From Maylandia zebra (lineage: Eukaryota; Chordata; Actinopteri; Cichliformes; Cichlidae), in contig NC_135188.1 in the NCBI RefSeq assembly GCF_041146795.1, positions 2,175,919 to 2,239,918 of the forward strand: a DNA stretch of 64,000 bases. Direction: 5' to 3'. The translations under genes and the position numbers were made by a program. How positions within the stretch are numbered: the stretch's first letter is position 1; each line of letters begins with the position of its first letter. Of this stretch, positions 51,401-62,594 are shown piece by piece. Below the pieces are notes generated by a model. The model saw only the letters and a program-made list of their open reading frames with translations. It had not been told where the DNA came from and searched no databases.

Positions 51401-52443
51401 CTACTGACCGCACAGTATAACACTTTTGTGAGGAGGGTGGGGGGAGATGTAGTGTATTATTGTTATTGGGGCAGGGATAGCTCAGTAGGTAGAGTGGTGG
51501 CCCCATGATCGGAAGGTTGGTGGTTCGAATCCACTGAACTGCTCCCCTACACACTGCTCCCCGGGCGCCCGATGGCTGCCCACTGCTTCACTGGGTGAAC
51601 GGGTTAAATGCAGAGAGGAATTTCCCCACGGGGATCAATAAAGTATACTTTCTTAAATGATGTGTATAATATGGCACAGTTCTACTGAGAACCAAGAACG
51701 CCACATCTCGGCTTCTCTTTGGTTGGGTGCAGACTGTTTTTAATTTCTCTCCCAGATATCTGGATGCTGCTGTCCATCTTTGACTCAAGAGGAATTCATT
51801 GCGTTTATGTCCATTCGTGCAGGAACTTTACTACACAGAGCAAAAGATTTTGTGTGTGAAACAATGCAGATGTGCTTGTGTGCATTTCTACCAAAACAAC
51901 ACAAACCTGATGATGATGTTGTAGGTAGACTGATGGGAAATGAGCCAGAGCTCGGTTCAAAGCGGACGAAATATAACAAAATGATCCGAACAGCAGAATG
52001 AGAATCACAGACAGTTTTGTTTCTAACACTGTTTGCTTCACTACAAAGACGTTCAATGAAGGTGAACCAACAGCAGCCAAAAAAACCCCATAAAGGCCTT
52101 CAATAGACTAGTTGCTCCAAATATGTTTGGTACTGCCCCTCAGTGACCGTACACAGCTATAACATTCAGACTGTGCACAGCCACGTGGGGCCTTTAGTTT
52201 GGGAAATTACAGTCAAGTCGGGGCGACCGTGGCTCAGGGGGTTGGGAAGCGCATCTGTAACCGGAAGGTCGCCAGTTCAATCCCCGGGCTCTCTGTCCTG
52301 GTCGTTGTGTCCTTGGGCAAGACACTTTACCCTACCGCCTACTGGTGATGGCCAGAGGGGCCGATGGCGCGATATGGCAGCGAATGAATAGTAGTGGCAT
52401 TGTAAAGCGCTTTGGGTGCCTTGAAAAGCACTATATAAATCCA

Positions 52444-52494
<51 letters not shown>

Positions 52495-53982
52495 GTAATT
52501 GTTTGAATAAAGCAAAGGCCTTTGTCACACTTTTGGGTCATAGTTTTGATTCAGGTGTAGTGAGGTCATTCAAACATGGGTGTTTCATTTTTGTCATCAG
52601 GTGATGTTTATTCAAAACAAGGGTCAAGTGACAATGACCATCGAGCTGCTGGACACTGAGGAGGCCCAGGCTGATGACCCGCTAGATGTTCAGGTAAACA
52701 CTTATTTATTAACAATTTCTAAACTTGTTTACATACCAGAAACTTGGAAATGAATAACTGGACTTTGATTAAACACGCTGGAACTTTCCTCTGTTAGTGC
52801 CTGTCGAGCTACATGGAGCAGTTTGTAGGAACAGAGTCCAGTCTGTGCTCTCAAGCAGAGGGCTACTTCTTCAAGCCCGTATTTCTGCCCAGGTATGACA
52901 GATGTTTCTACTGTTTCTACTTATGTGGCAGTATAAATAACAGCAGAATAAAGGTGTGACAGTGGAAATGAATCTGTAATATATTATATTTCATTATACT
53001 TGGAAAGAGAAACCAAAGTGCATTTGAATTCCTGCACACCTCCTGCGTTACGTGTCTTATTTTTAATAAACGTTGTGCTGTGATGGTGCATTTCTTTTGT
53101 GTATTAGACTAGACAGAATTTGTTCAACTAAAAATCAAGTAAAACTTACAAAACTGTGTCCCCAAATAGATTTTGATTGATTTCATGTTTTTATGTTTGG
53201 CTCGTTGTGCCTCAGCTGGTAGCATTATGGGAACGCTCTGTTAAAGGTATCTGATGACAGATCTGCTGTCATCTCAGATAACATTTGTAAAGATCAACAG
53301 GGTATAACGGATGTCTTTCAGGAACCCTGAGAATACGTCAAGGCAGTTTTTTGTAATCCGCACCGTGTCGCCATTTTTTTCAGGAACCTGCGCCGTTTTC
53401 GCCGCTGGCAAGTGCGACAGGTGGAGGCGATGCGCTGCAGGAGAGAGTGGCACCGCCAGCTGGGCGTGGAAAACGCCGGCAGTCTCGACTGTCGTTTTAA
53501 ACTCAACACTCACAAGATGGTGTTTGTCATGAACTCTGAGGACTACATGTACCGCAGAGGGGCCCTCGTCAAGGCCAGGAAGGTAGGCTGGCATCTAAGT
53601 TTAAATTTAGACATCCGTCCTCCGCGTGGGTCTCATCAGAGCTCTGCTGAAGAAAAGAAATCCAACCCTGCTAGTTTTCTGCTTATTAAATCCGGTTTTG
53701 TCTCTCAGTGACAAGTCTCTGACAGTTTGTCTTCTTCCTTCACAGTCGCAGCACAGAGTGGCAGCGAGCCAGCACGAACGCTTCGACAAGTGGCACCAGA
53801 GCTGGCTGACCAATCACGTTACAGCCTCGGCTGAACGCTCCGTACAGAACTGGCTAATGGGCGAAGACGAGGAGGATCTCATCCCCTGCAAGACTACCTG
53901 CCTCTCGACTGAAGTGAAGGGGCAGATGGTCAACAGATACCAGGTTCATTACAGCGGAAGCAAAGCCCCTTCTTCACCGTAG
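36462..53982 (+). CDS. sin3b: Sin3b, corepressor scaffold protein
   Basis: SIN3B is the nuclear scaffold joining sequence-specific repressors to HDAC1/2. Coding exons: 36462-36572, 37712-37818, 38436-38589, 39648-40010, 40142-40297, 40641-40769, 41422-41511, 41687-41805, 42068-42281, 45402-45518, 45666-45904, 46339-46522, 47351-48206, 50292-50461, 50555-50728, 52601-52693, 52798-52892, 53384-53582, 53746-53982. They total 3807 nt, 1268 aa, in phase (human 1162). PAH1 is at about 38-107 ([15 protein letters not shown]), PAH2 at 211-297 ([18 protein letters not shown]) and PAH3 at about 362-430. The HDAC-interacting domain is at about 450-550 ([16 protein letters not shown]). The C-terminal Sin3 domain starts near 893 ([19 protein letters not shown]). 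The extra length comes from a Ser/Pro-rich linker in exon 4 and an acidic, Gly- and Gln-rich stretch in exon 13. The start follows a GC-rich leader and no upstream in-frame exon is evident. The gene overlaps three transposon relics in its introns. Confidence 0.97.
40924..40946. repeat. (GA)n microsatellite in sin3b intron 6
   Basis: A short uninterrupted GA run. No other structure is seen in this intron. Confidence 0.85.
43023..43994 (-). mobile_element. non-autonomous hAT-type element, copy 2 (972 bp)
   Basis: It is flanked by a perfect 8-bp duplication CACGCAAC (43015-43022 and 43995-44002) inside sin3b intron 9. It starts CAGTGTTGGTCAAG and ends with the inverse of CAGAGATAGACAG, so it is reversed relative to copy 1 at 13491-14457. 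By eye the interiors differ by only a few substitutions and small indels over about 970 bases. No ORF. Confidence 0.9.
44100..44395. mobile_element. Tc1-like element fragment
   Basis: Words shared in order with the element at 55240-56145 (GACAGGCATAAAATAGTA, CTACAGTAGATGA, CCTTTCAGTTGATC) mark a heavily decayed partial copy. No frame remains. The rest of sin3b intron 9 outside this and the hAT element shows nothing identifiable. Confidence 0.45.
49027..50226 (+). pseudogene. decayed hAT (ZBED-like) transposon in sin3b intron 13
   Basis: It runs from TAGGCCTGCACAATA to the inverse of CTAGGGCTGCACGATAC and is flanked by GTCTCTAC (49019-49026) and GTCTCCAC (50227-50234), an 8-bp duplication with one change. 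Three separate frames survive: 49186-49575 (starts [14 protein letters not shown], resembling hAT proteins with a BED finger), 49568-49762 ([26 protein letters not shown]) and 49790-50050 ([33 protein letters not shown]). They are the N-terminal to early catalytic parts of one transposase, broken by frameshifts and stops. The catalytic C-terminus and the hAT dimerisation region are missing, so it cannot move by itself. Confidence 0.85.
51466..51655 (+). repeat. tRNA-derived SINE with LINE-like tail
   Basis: A tRNA-like head carries an A box (GATAGCTCAGTAGGTAGAG) and a B box (GTGGTTCGAATCC). The tail AATTTCCCCACGGGGATCAA TAAAGT matches the reversed tail of the LINE at 16068-16110. It lies in sin3b intron 15. 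Confidence 0.75.
52219..52495 (+). repeat. tRNA-derived SINE ending in (ATT)n
   Basis: The head has A-box-like GTGGCTCAGGGGGTTGG and B-box-like CCAGTTCAATCCC. The body contains TGTGTCCTTGGGCAAGACAC, common in fish SINEs, then AAAGCGCTTTGGGTGCC, and the 3' end is about 15 ATT units (52448-52493). A second SINE in the same intron as 51466-51655, from a different family. Confidence 0.8.
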
Positions 53983-55030
53983 AGGCCTGCACAGAGATGG
54001 ACAGTAATGCGTGCACACACACACACAGACACACACACACACACACAGGTAAATGCATGAATGCAAAGGACATACGTACACTAAACACAGACATAAACAG
54101 CTGCAGTCGTGTCTCCACGACGTGCTCGCTCACTCACTCTGACTCACGGATGAAGAAACTGGCAGAAACGCAGTGAGTCAGTGAGCGAGCGAGAGGAGTG
54201 ACGATGTGGGGACGAGGGCCAACAGACAGTGAAGTAATCAACGAGAGCCAGCTCGGCCCTGATTGGCTGCACGAGTGGAACGCACCGGGAAGAACGGAGT
54301 TCATCATCCTCAGCATCTTTATCATTCAAGCTTCTGTGGTGGCAGTAACGTTAATAAGGCTGACGGCTGAGTCAGCTGATCAGGTGAGGACTCATGAGAT
54401 CATGGGATTTGTTTGAGAAATGTGAATGTCTGTTTGTTTTTCTTTTTCTTTTCTTTTTTTTTTTTTTTAAGTCAAATGTAGTTTTTAGCCTCTAAAGCCG
54501 GAGAGCCTGCCTGTGGGTCGGTTGGTTGGTTTCTGTGTGTTTATATGGGGAGATTATGGTAAACGTGTGTATGTATGTGTATCCTGCTCTCTTCATTTTT
54601 GTCTAATTGTAGGCCCACTGCAGGCTCTGCAACTATAGTAAATGCGTTATTACTGTATGTGCATATATATACACACAACAGGGATCCTGTATTTTTATAT
54701 ATGCATCTACACATCTAAAGATCATGTGGTTCTCTACAGTGTTTGCTGTCAGCCAACTCTTGATGTTTGTTGTTTATTTTTTTGTATTTCCCCCTTTTTT
54801 GTGTTGTAGCTAAACAAGTTATCACTGGGGCAACAATGAGTCCTTAAGATTAATTGGTTTAATATTAATGAAGATCAAATTATGTATCATATTCATCACC
54901 AAATGTTTAATTTCGCATTGTTCTTTTTTTGCATACTGACATTGAAAATAAAATCGAAATATCAGTGTTAAAATAGAATGTATAACATTTATCCTGTATC
55001 AGTTATCATAAAATAAACAACCTAGTTGTG
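53983..55030 (+). other. sin3b: sin3b 3' untranslated region
   Basis: It follows the TAG at 53980-53982. It contains a CA microsatellite (about 54013-54048) and a poly-T stretch near 54457-54470. AATAAA signals at about 54949 and 55013 suggest the transcript ends near 55030. Confidence 0.5.
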
Positions 55031-55239
55031 AACTTCTTAGATGTTGACTAGCAGCTTGTTTGTCGTTGAGTTTAACCAACACAGCCTCGCCGACGCAAAT
55101 CAGTCACTGTTGAGGAGTGTCTGTGTGCGCAGATGGAGCCTGTAAAGAGGAGATAATCTGACAGACCAAAAAACCTGGAGCTCAAACGACAATGGTAGAA
55201 ACCTGCAGCTGCTTCGATAACTAAAGAGTCATTTATTTT

Positions 55240-56145
55240 TAAAGGTATGTGCAAAAGTTTTGACAGTCACAAAACAGAATCTGTTGTCATTTCTTAGTGG
55301 AAATCTATGAAAAATGCCAAAGATGAAACAGTTTGACAGGCATGAAATAGTAACAAAGTGATCAGCAAAGAATATCTGTGTCGTTTAGAAAATTGAGGAA
55401 ACTAGATGAGTAAAAAAGAGAAGTGGTCTACAAAAAACTGCATACAGTAGATGACCTGAAACAGGACCTGAGAGAACATCTGGCCCTTCAGTTGATCCAT
55501 CTACTGTTCACCAAAGCTTGGTTAGAAATGGCTTCAGAGAAAATATGGATATAAAGAAGCAATTATTAAGGACGGGAACAGGGCTGAGGTATGCCGAATT
55601 ACATAAGTACTGGAGCAAAAATCAACAGCTGAGGCTGAATTTGACTTTGGGTTAAAAATCCTTGTCTTTATGCCCAAATATGGCTATAGGCTGTGTCACG
55701 ATCTGAGGCAGACTGAAGCCAGTGGTGTTGCGGATCTTGTCAAGCTTGATGGATTGATGAACAAATAAAAGTGCCACCAGATTTTAATCATGTAAAACCA
55801 TCTGCAAGGCATCTGATTATTAATGGCTTCATTTTTCAGCATGACAGTGACCCCAAACATACTGACAGTGCAGTAAAAGCATAGCTCAACAGAACAAAGG
55901 CAGCCAACATCCAAAGAAGAGCTCTGAACGTCCTCCAAGGAGCCTGCAGAACTATTCCTGAACACTTACAGAATTAAGAGAGTTCAGACTGCGGTGCCAA
56001 ATATTGACTTTAAGCTCATTAGAAATGCACAAACTCTGTGTTTGCCTTTTACACTGTTTGTACAAGCTTCAATAAATTACTGGACCGATTTCCCATTTTC
56101 GGAGCAAAATGGAAAGAAATGAGACTTTTGCACAATTCTGTATTT
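55240..56145 (+). mobile_element. Tc1-like element, inactive
   Basis: The ends are inverted and alike (TATGTGCAAAAGTTTTGAC at 55244; the reverse of TACAGAATTGTGCAAAAGTC near 56141). Inside, the plus strand shows a degraded transposase including the QHDSDPKHTDSAVKA motif around the second catalytic Asp. Stops and indels break the frame. It lies between the convergent 3' ends of sin3b and xpr1. Confidence 0.7.
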
Positions 56146-58383
56146 AAATAAGAATAATCATTGTCCGCTTTTCCAACAAAACAAAATATAATGGGTCCGG
56201 TAGTCTGTAGTTTTGTTACAAATTAAATCATTAAATGTTCCTCAGATGTATCTGGGTAAACTGGTCACATGACACGCAAACACTGACGCAGTGCCGCGGT
56301 GGCTTCCAAAGTTAGAAATAAACATTTTTTTTCCCTGAAGGGGAGAAAAACTGCTGCGATGCTTCAGCTGGATTATGAGAGCTTTTTACATGATGATTCA
56401 ACAAAGTTCACCGTGTTCTCCTTTGATTTTTGTGGGGGCTTTCTCTCTGCCAACAAGCGTGATTTTCATGCTTCTCAATGATTCATTTCTCCTGGTTGGC
56501 ACGCTGAATGTGACGGCGTCTGTCTGCCCGCTGGGAATTAAAAGAAAGAAAAGAGAGAAAGACCTCAAATCCCCAAAGGCTGCCAGCGCTGTTGGACAGA
56601 CCTACATAAGCGCAAGAGCGGGTGAAGAATCAACTTCAAAACCGCACAATACAGTGCAGACATGAAACGAGCACGAATCCTAAAATGCAAAAGGAACCAA
56701 AGAACACTGTTAAAGTGCAGAAACGAACCATAATGCATGTGTGCTGAAGTTTATTTCTATATTCACAGAGCTGCATCGGGGCCCCGCTGCAGGGTGGAGA
56801 CGCAGATAAAGGTTTGCAGAACAGAATATGCAGCGGCGGTTAAAAGAAGAGTCGAGAGGCCAAGTGAGCTTTAAAAATAATCGTGGTTTATAAAACCCAG
56901 ATATGACAGGATCACCAAAGTGTATACAGAAATACAAATACCATCAGAAAAACCATCATAGAACAGCGTTATACACTCGACATGTACAAACTACTTTGTA
57001 AAAGGGACTCGGGGAGGATGGTTCAGCATGTAAGACATTTTCCCTTCATGTCTCTTTAAGTCACATTTAGCCACAATGTCATTATTCTGTCATCTTTTTC
57101 AATTTTAAAGTATCTTATCAAAGTAGAACATCCATCTACCAAACTACAGTTACTATCACGTTCAGCTAGTTTAGAGAAAAGGGTACAAACAACATCGATA
57201 TCGAGCACTTAAACATCGTGAAGGTTTCAGCAGGCAGTGAAAACAAAACCTTCACTCGTGAGGGGAAAAAGAGGGATGTCAGGGCTTATCATCGTGTAAC
57301 ATCTGTACAAAATCACCCTGTTTTTTGTTTTTGTCAGCGGGTTACACACACTGAACATTTCAGACAGACACTAATCACTAAAACATCTGTTTTTCTCACA
57401 TCGAAGCACCTTGAAATGCTTCCAGTGAGCAGATAAAGATCCTTCATTAGTTTGATCAGATATTCAAGAAGTACACGGTGGATCAGTTTAGCGGTATCAT
57501 GTTGTTGTGGTGTGGGTCCTCCCCGGACTGGGATCTCGTCCTGTGCCCTCCCACGGTACTCTGCAGGGCGACTAACAACGATAGATATGATGTCCACAAT
57601 ATTTCCATGCACATTCACAAATGTACGGACAGCGCCGCAGCTTGAGGACGCTGGAGTCCCCCCACCTCGTCCTTCTCCTCGAGCCCCGTTTATATCTAAA
57701 TACGAAGGAATCACCAACAAGGTACGACTGATCACGTTCTCCATCTTTGTGGATTCGTTTTTTTTTCTTCTTCTATTTTTATACAAACACGTTTCAACAG
57801 ATTTACACATGGAGGGGAGAAGTGCGGGACTGTGAACGATCAAAAATCTCCTCGTCGCCTCCAAAATACTGTTTGCTCTGGAGCAGAAATGGCAACGTAT
57901 GAAATCAATCATTGTCAGTGGCTACAATGATTACTAATATACACATTATGTCAAATAAATTAACATCTATGTACAATGTAAAACAAAAAGCAGCATGCAG
58001 GCAAGACAACGGAGCCTTTTTACAAAACTATCTGCTGTAGTGTTTGTGCTCTCTGACACAAGAGAGGCAATGCGTGCGTGCGTGCGCGTGTGTGTGTCAT
58101 GTTTAATGTGTGTATAAAGTCATGCTGTGTGTTTAAACGGACAGACGCTCCATCCACGTTCTAAACTCTAAACAGATACGGCACAGTTTGACTTTCCAGC
58201 TTTTTCAAGTTCACATTAAGCTCATTGCACTCGGAGGCTTTTCAGCCTTTCAGCCACTGAGGAGGAGGAAAAACAGGAAAGAATCAGAAACAGGAGACAT
58301 TTCTGTAATAAGTCGGTCTTGTAGCTCCCTGGGCTTTGTCTCATGACTAGTGGGTGGTGACACAGCATAGCCACGGGGAGGAA

Positions 58384-59457
58384 ACCGCGGTAAAGTGAGC
58401 CGTCATTTGTGAGCCGCGGTCAAGCCAGCCGCCTCTTATCCGCCGCATAAATTTCCTTGCGCTTTTACACCAGTCTTTACGGTAGCGCCTTTTCGCTTTA
58501 TGTGCCGATTGAAAGCCTATACCCGCGCGCACGTGCACGCGCGCGAACAGTCGCACGCACATGCGCGCACACAAATTACAATGAAACAGCCCGATACAGT
58601 CAATACAATTATGGAAATGTCAGAAATTCATTAAAAATCATCCTGTCCCAGAGAAGTAATCTGTTGAAAGTTGGACATCAACTACTCAGGATGATTTTTA
58701 ATGAATTTTTGAAAATTGACATAATGCTATTGTATTGACTGTATTAGAGTGAATAAATGTTTCCATTAATTTCTGAGGAATTCTACAGTAAATCTGGATG
58801 AAACTTGGCACACAGGTACAGTAGGTGTCCCAGAGGAGGGATGTGTTGAAAGTTGGACCTCAACTACTCAGGATGACTTTTAATGAATTTTTGAAAATTG
58901 ACATAATTATATTGTATTGGCTGACTGCATTGGATACAAGTACCCTTTAATTTCTGAGGAATTCTACAGTAAATCTGGATGAAACTTGGCACACAGGTAC
59001 AGTAGGTGTCCCAGAGAAGTAATCTGTTGAAAGTTGGACATCAACTACTCAGGATGACTTTTAATGAATTTTTGAAATAAACATAATTGTAGTGTATTGA
59101 CTGTATTGCACTGAATATGAGTTTACTGTGATTTCTGAGTAATATTACAGTAAATCTGGGTAAAACCTGGCCCAGAGGTAAAGTAGGTGTCCGAGAAGAG
59201 GATTGTGTTGAAAGCTTGCCCTCAACTTTTAAGAATGATTTTTAATGAATTTTTGAATATGCAACCAGACTGTCACGATGGCTGTATTGGGCTGTTCCAT
59301 TGTAATTTGTGTGCGCGAGTCTAGGCTTTCAATCAGGATATAAAGCGAAAAGGCGCTACCGTAAAGACTGGTGTAAAAGCGCAAGGGAATTTATGCGGCG
59401 GATAGGAGGCGGCTGGCTTGACCGCGGCTCACAAATGACGGCTCACTTTACCGCGGT
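58384..59457. mobile_element. foldback-type DNA transposon, non-autonomous (1074 bp)
   Basis: It is flanked by a perfect 8-bp duplication GGGAGGAA (58376-58383 and 59458-59465). The two ends are long inverted repeats of about 190-230 bp, starting ACCGCGGTAAAGTGAGCC on each side. The left arm has an extra alternating CG/CA-rich insert (about 58520-58567). Between the arms lie tandem copies of a ~181-bp unit. There is no transposase. The duplication length fits hAT; the architecture is of foldback type. Confidence 0.85.
58633..59265. repeat. about 3.5 tandem copies of a 181-bp unit
   Basis: The word GTTGAAAG recurs at about 58663, 58845, 59026 and 59207 (spacing 182, 181, 181). Each unit includes TTTCTGAG(G)AATTCTACAGTA, AAACTTGGCACACAGGTACA and a CAGGATGA(C/T)TTTTAATGAA block. 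The last copy is the most diverged. The array fills the core of the foldback element. Confidence 0.88.
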
Positions 59458-59722
59458 GGGAGGAACAGCAGAGCGAGAGGGTCAAACACGCACGCATAGA
59501 CGCCAGCGTTAAAGCGTCGCCATCGTTTCTCGGACAGCCAGGGGGCCTTTCACAGGAGAAGCTCGAAACTTAAACCAGTAGCTGGTAATAGCATTGGCCA
59601 GACACGCGGCGCACTTACTTCAAAATGTAACAGTAACAGCTGAGATAAGTGAAGCAACGCTTGAGCTCAAGTGTGTGTTACAGAAGCAAAGACACCTGAT
59701 TGTTCTCGTGGCACGAAATTGT

Positions 59723-59760
59723 CACAGATCGTGGATAATGCGCATTATCCACGATCTGTG
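59723..59760. repeat. 38-bp perfect palindrome
   Basis: CACAGATCGTGGATAATG, then CG, then its exact reverse complement. It lies 266 bases from the end of the foldback element. No matching element boundaries are seen. Confidence 0.9.
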
Positions 59761-62594
59761 GATCTGACATGATCTGTAACCATGGTTACTGTTGTTACAG
59801 CCTTAGATGCGAAGGGCTCGAGTTTAAGCTCGGGAAGAGAGCGGGATCACAGAGGGCTTCTAGCATCATCCCAAGCAAGAGCGATTGCAGCAGAAAGAGC
59901 ATCCGGTGTAAAATCTGCACCAAATCAAGCATGCAGATCCATCCGCTGCGGCGTCCCTCGGGAAATAAAGCCACATGAAGCCGAAAGCTTCATTGTTAAA
60001 GAGCTGAGAACGAGCTTATTAAGTGTTTGACCACTGCCAAGTCCCCTCATGGCCTTACATGCAGCCCAGTTTTGTTTTTGTTATTAATCATTATGGATTT
60101 TATTGCCCGAACGAAACGACCGTTTACCTGCAGCTGGATGGAAAACCAAATCTGGCAACACCGCCGTCAGTAATCACAGGAATTCTGTTATTTTGGATGG
60201 GAGGCGAAACATCTTCATCAACATAAAGAATCCCAGTCGCCTAATTTTCAACCATTACTCAAGACTAACATGGTCCGGAGAACCAATGCAATCATATTAA
60301 GACAAGATGCAAAGACATGATCCGGCACATCGGTTTTAAAACTGACGGGACTCACTGAGCTCAGTGAAATCTAAAAGTGCTCCACGGTTTACGTGGGCCG
60401 CGTTCCAGAGAGCAGGTTTAGTGAAAACTGGAGTGAAAACTCTGGATTTGATGTTTTAGAGACGGGATTCATCTAAACATCGGGTCAGTTACCGGGGCAA
60501 CAGACTCTCTATAAGTAAACTGCTCACTGACAGATTTCCTTTAAACAACTTTTAAGGTTTTCTCATTCGTGCAGTCAGTCTTAAAGCACCAAGGGGAACA
60601 GAAGCTGGTCCATACAAACAGTCCAATCCCATTTATATGTTAGCTTGTTGTTTATGATGGCTAACGTGGCTGCTTTCATAATAAATCTGTCATCAGTGTA
60701 ACAGCAGAGTCAGCGACCACGGCATACCACGGATTTATTGCCGGCTCTGCTCTATAGGATACATCCTTCTAGCTCTGTGGGCAGTCAGGAATCTGTCAGG
60801 TTGTCCATGAGATGCCCTGCACTGATGCCTGACAGTGCGCACTACTGTAGTAATCACTTTCATTAGCTTTCACGTTGGAGATGACAGGAAGATTTCAGCA
60901 TCTTCAGCGACTTTCAGGTTCTGAAAGCATTTTAAAATAAGTTTGAGAATCAGGACACATCCGGAGTATCTGGATGAATTCAATTGAATTGAATTCAATA
61001 GATGTCTACAGATAATTTATTTTCTACTGTAATTGTGCCAAACTCAGATATATTTTGGTTGGATTCAGTTTAAGTAAAGAATGACTGAGTGGACAATGCT
61101 GACTTTGTTTTTCATTTACTTTTATGCTAAATGCCGTAGCCCACAGTCAAACCCATTATTGGCTGATGAGCGCTGCACTGATCACGGCTTAGTTTCCTCA
61201 CACTCAGAGTTGATTTGAAGCAACTCCGATCAGCTTGTTCTGGAGCCGAAAACTTAGAATTTGTTGAACCTGCTTTCTGGAACAGGACCGAGCTGATCAG
61301 CTGTACCTCTGCTTATGTTACTGTGATCTCCAGCCTGCAAACTTCAATCTGCTTTTAAACGTTTGGTTTTTATATCAGTTGGCAGGCTTGTTAAAGGAAG
61401 CTACCCCAGCCACAGTCACATTCACAAAAAATAAAACTTTGGTAATTAATGTAAAGAAAAGCAACGCATGTACATTTGCTGCAGTTAACAGGGCACGTTC
61501 ACGCACTAATTAGAGGTCGGGGATAACCGAGGGTCCTAACTCTGAGCTCGTTAAAAATGTGGCACAAGTTCAACCATGAAAAACATTCCAAACATTATAA
61601 AACACATCGACAATCAGATGCTCCAACTAGTCTGACTAGTATAAACAACAATGTAAAAGGACTTAACAACTACAACAGAGTCATAATGCACATCAAATAT
61701 TACAAAGGAACTTCACAGACTTAGAAATGTTTGAATCAAAATTTCCCTTTTTGTGTACAAGTACAAGATTTTGTGTAATAAATGCACTTTTCCTGCAAGT
61801 GCCTCCAGGGTTGTGATTGCACACTGATGTTATTACAACTAAAAAAATATTAAAAATTAAAAAAAAAAACAAGGAGAGAGAGAGATGGTGTATAAAAAGA
61901 ATCAACAAGCTGAAACCAGTTGATTTGTTCTGATATGCTGTGATATGCGTGTAGAGTCCTTCCTCAGGTTTGTGTTTGTTAGTCTTTTGATTGGCTTTGT
62001 CTTCTCCCTGTTGATCCTAGTGTAGGTGTGCAAACAGTCGTCGGTAGCCTATTTTATGCAGCGTCTTCTAAACAAATTCAGGAAATAAAAGAAGAATCTA
62101 CAGAAAAGTAAACAACAGATATTAAAAAAAGTCCGTTTAAAAAACAGAAGAGGATAATCCCCGGGCAGTGCGGTCTTATCTCGCCGGTTATGTGCAGAAG
62201 GTTTCCCTTGATGTCTGTCCATCTGTCTGACTGTGTGGCTGTTTGTCTGGGTGGCATTAGCTCTCTCCTCACCTGCAGCGATATTATACTATACTTGTGC
62301 TTCAGCGGGTCTATCTCTGTGTGTGTTTCTACATTATAGGTGTGTGTGTGTTGTTTCCATACTTATAAAGACCAACTGTACTTACAAGGATGTAAAGATG
62401 AGGTAAGTTTCCCAGAGGTGAGGACAGTGACTGATGGTCCTCACTGCTTTAAAGGTTTCGAGACTGAAGGGTAGGCCTGCGCGTTAACACTACGAGGGAG
62501 GAGCTTTGAGGTCAGGCGTTAGCGAACGAGGTCTTTATAAGTACAGTGTCGTAAAGTGTGTGTTTGTGTGCGTGCGTGTGCCGATGTTGTGGAC

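Larger units (their letters stand above)
56740..62594 (-). other. xpr1 3' UTR and convergent intergenic DNA
   Basis: Downstream of the xpr1 stop (on the minus strand) there is no recognisable coding sequence for almost 6 kb. Minus-strand AATAAA-type signals (TTTATT on the plus strand) occur at several places, for example about 56750, so the 3' UTR could be several kilobases or much shorter. The stretch contains the foldback element at 58384-59457, the palindrome at 59723-59760 and a CpG-richer block at about 59460-60020. Confidence 0.35.

Noticed and set aside
51466-51545. Possible functional tRNA gene
   Set aside because: A and B boxes are present, but the sequence continues into a SINE body and LINE-like tail, and the acceptor stem does not pair convincingly.
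59769-60226. Overlapping plus-strand ORFs of 65-82 codons near the palindrome
   Set aside because: They have no recognisable domain and no splice or promoter context; they are explained by a CpG-richer, stop-poor block.
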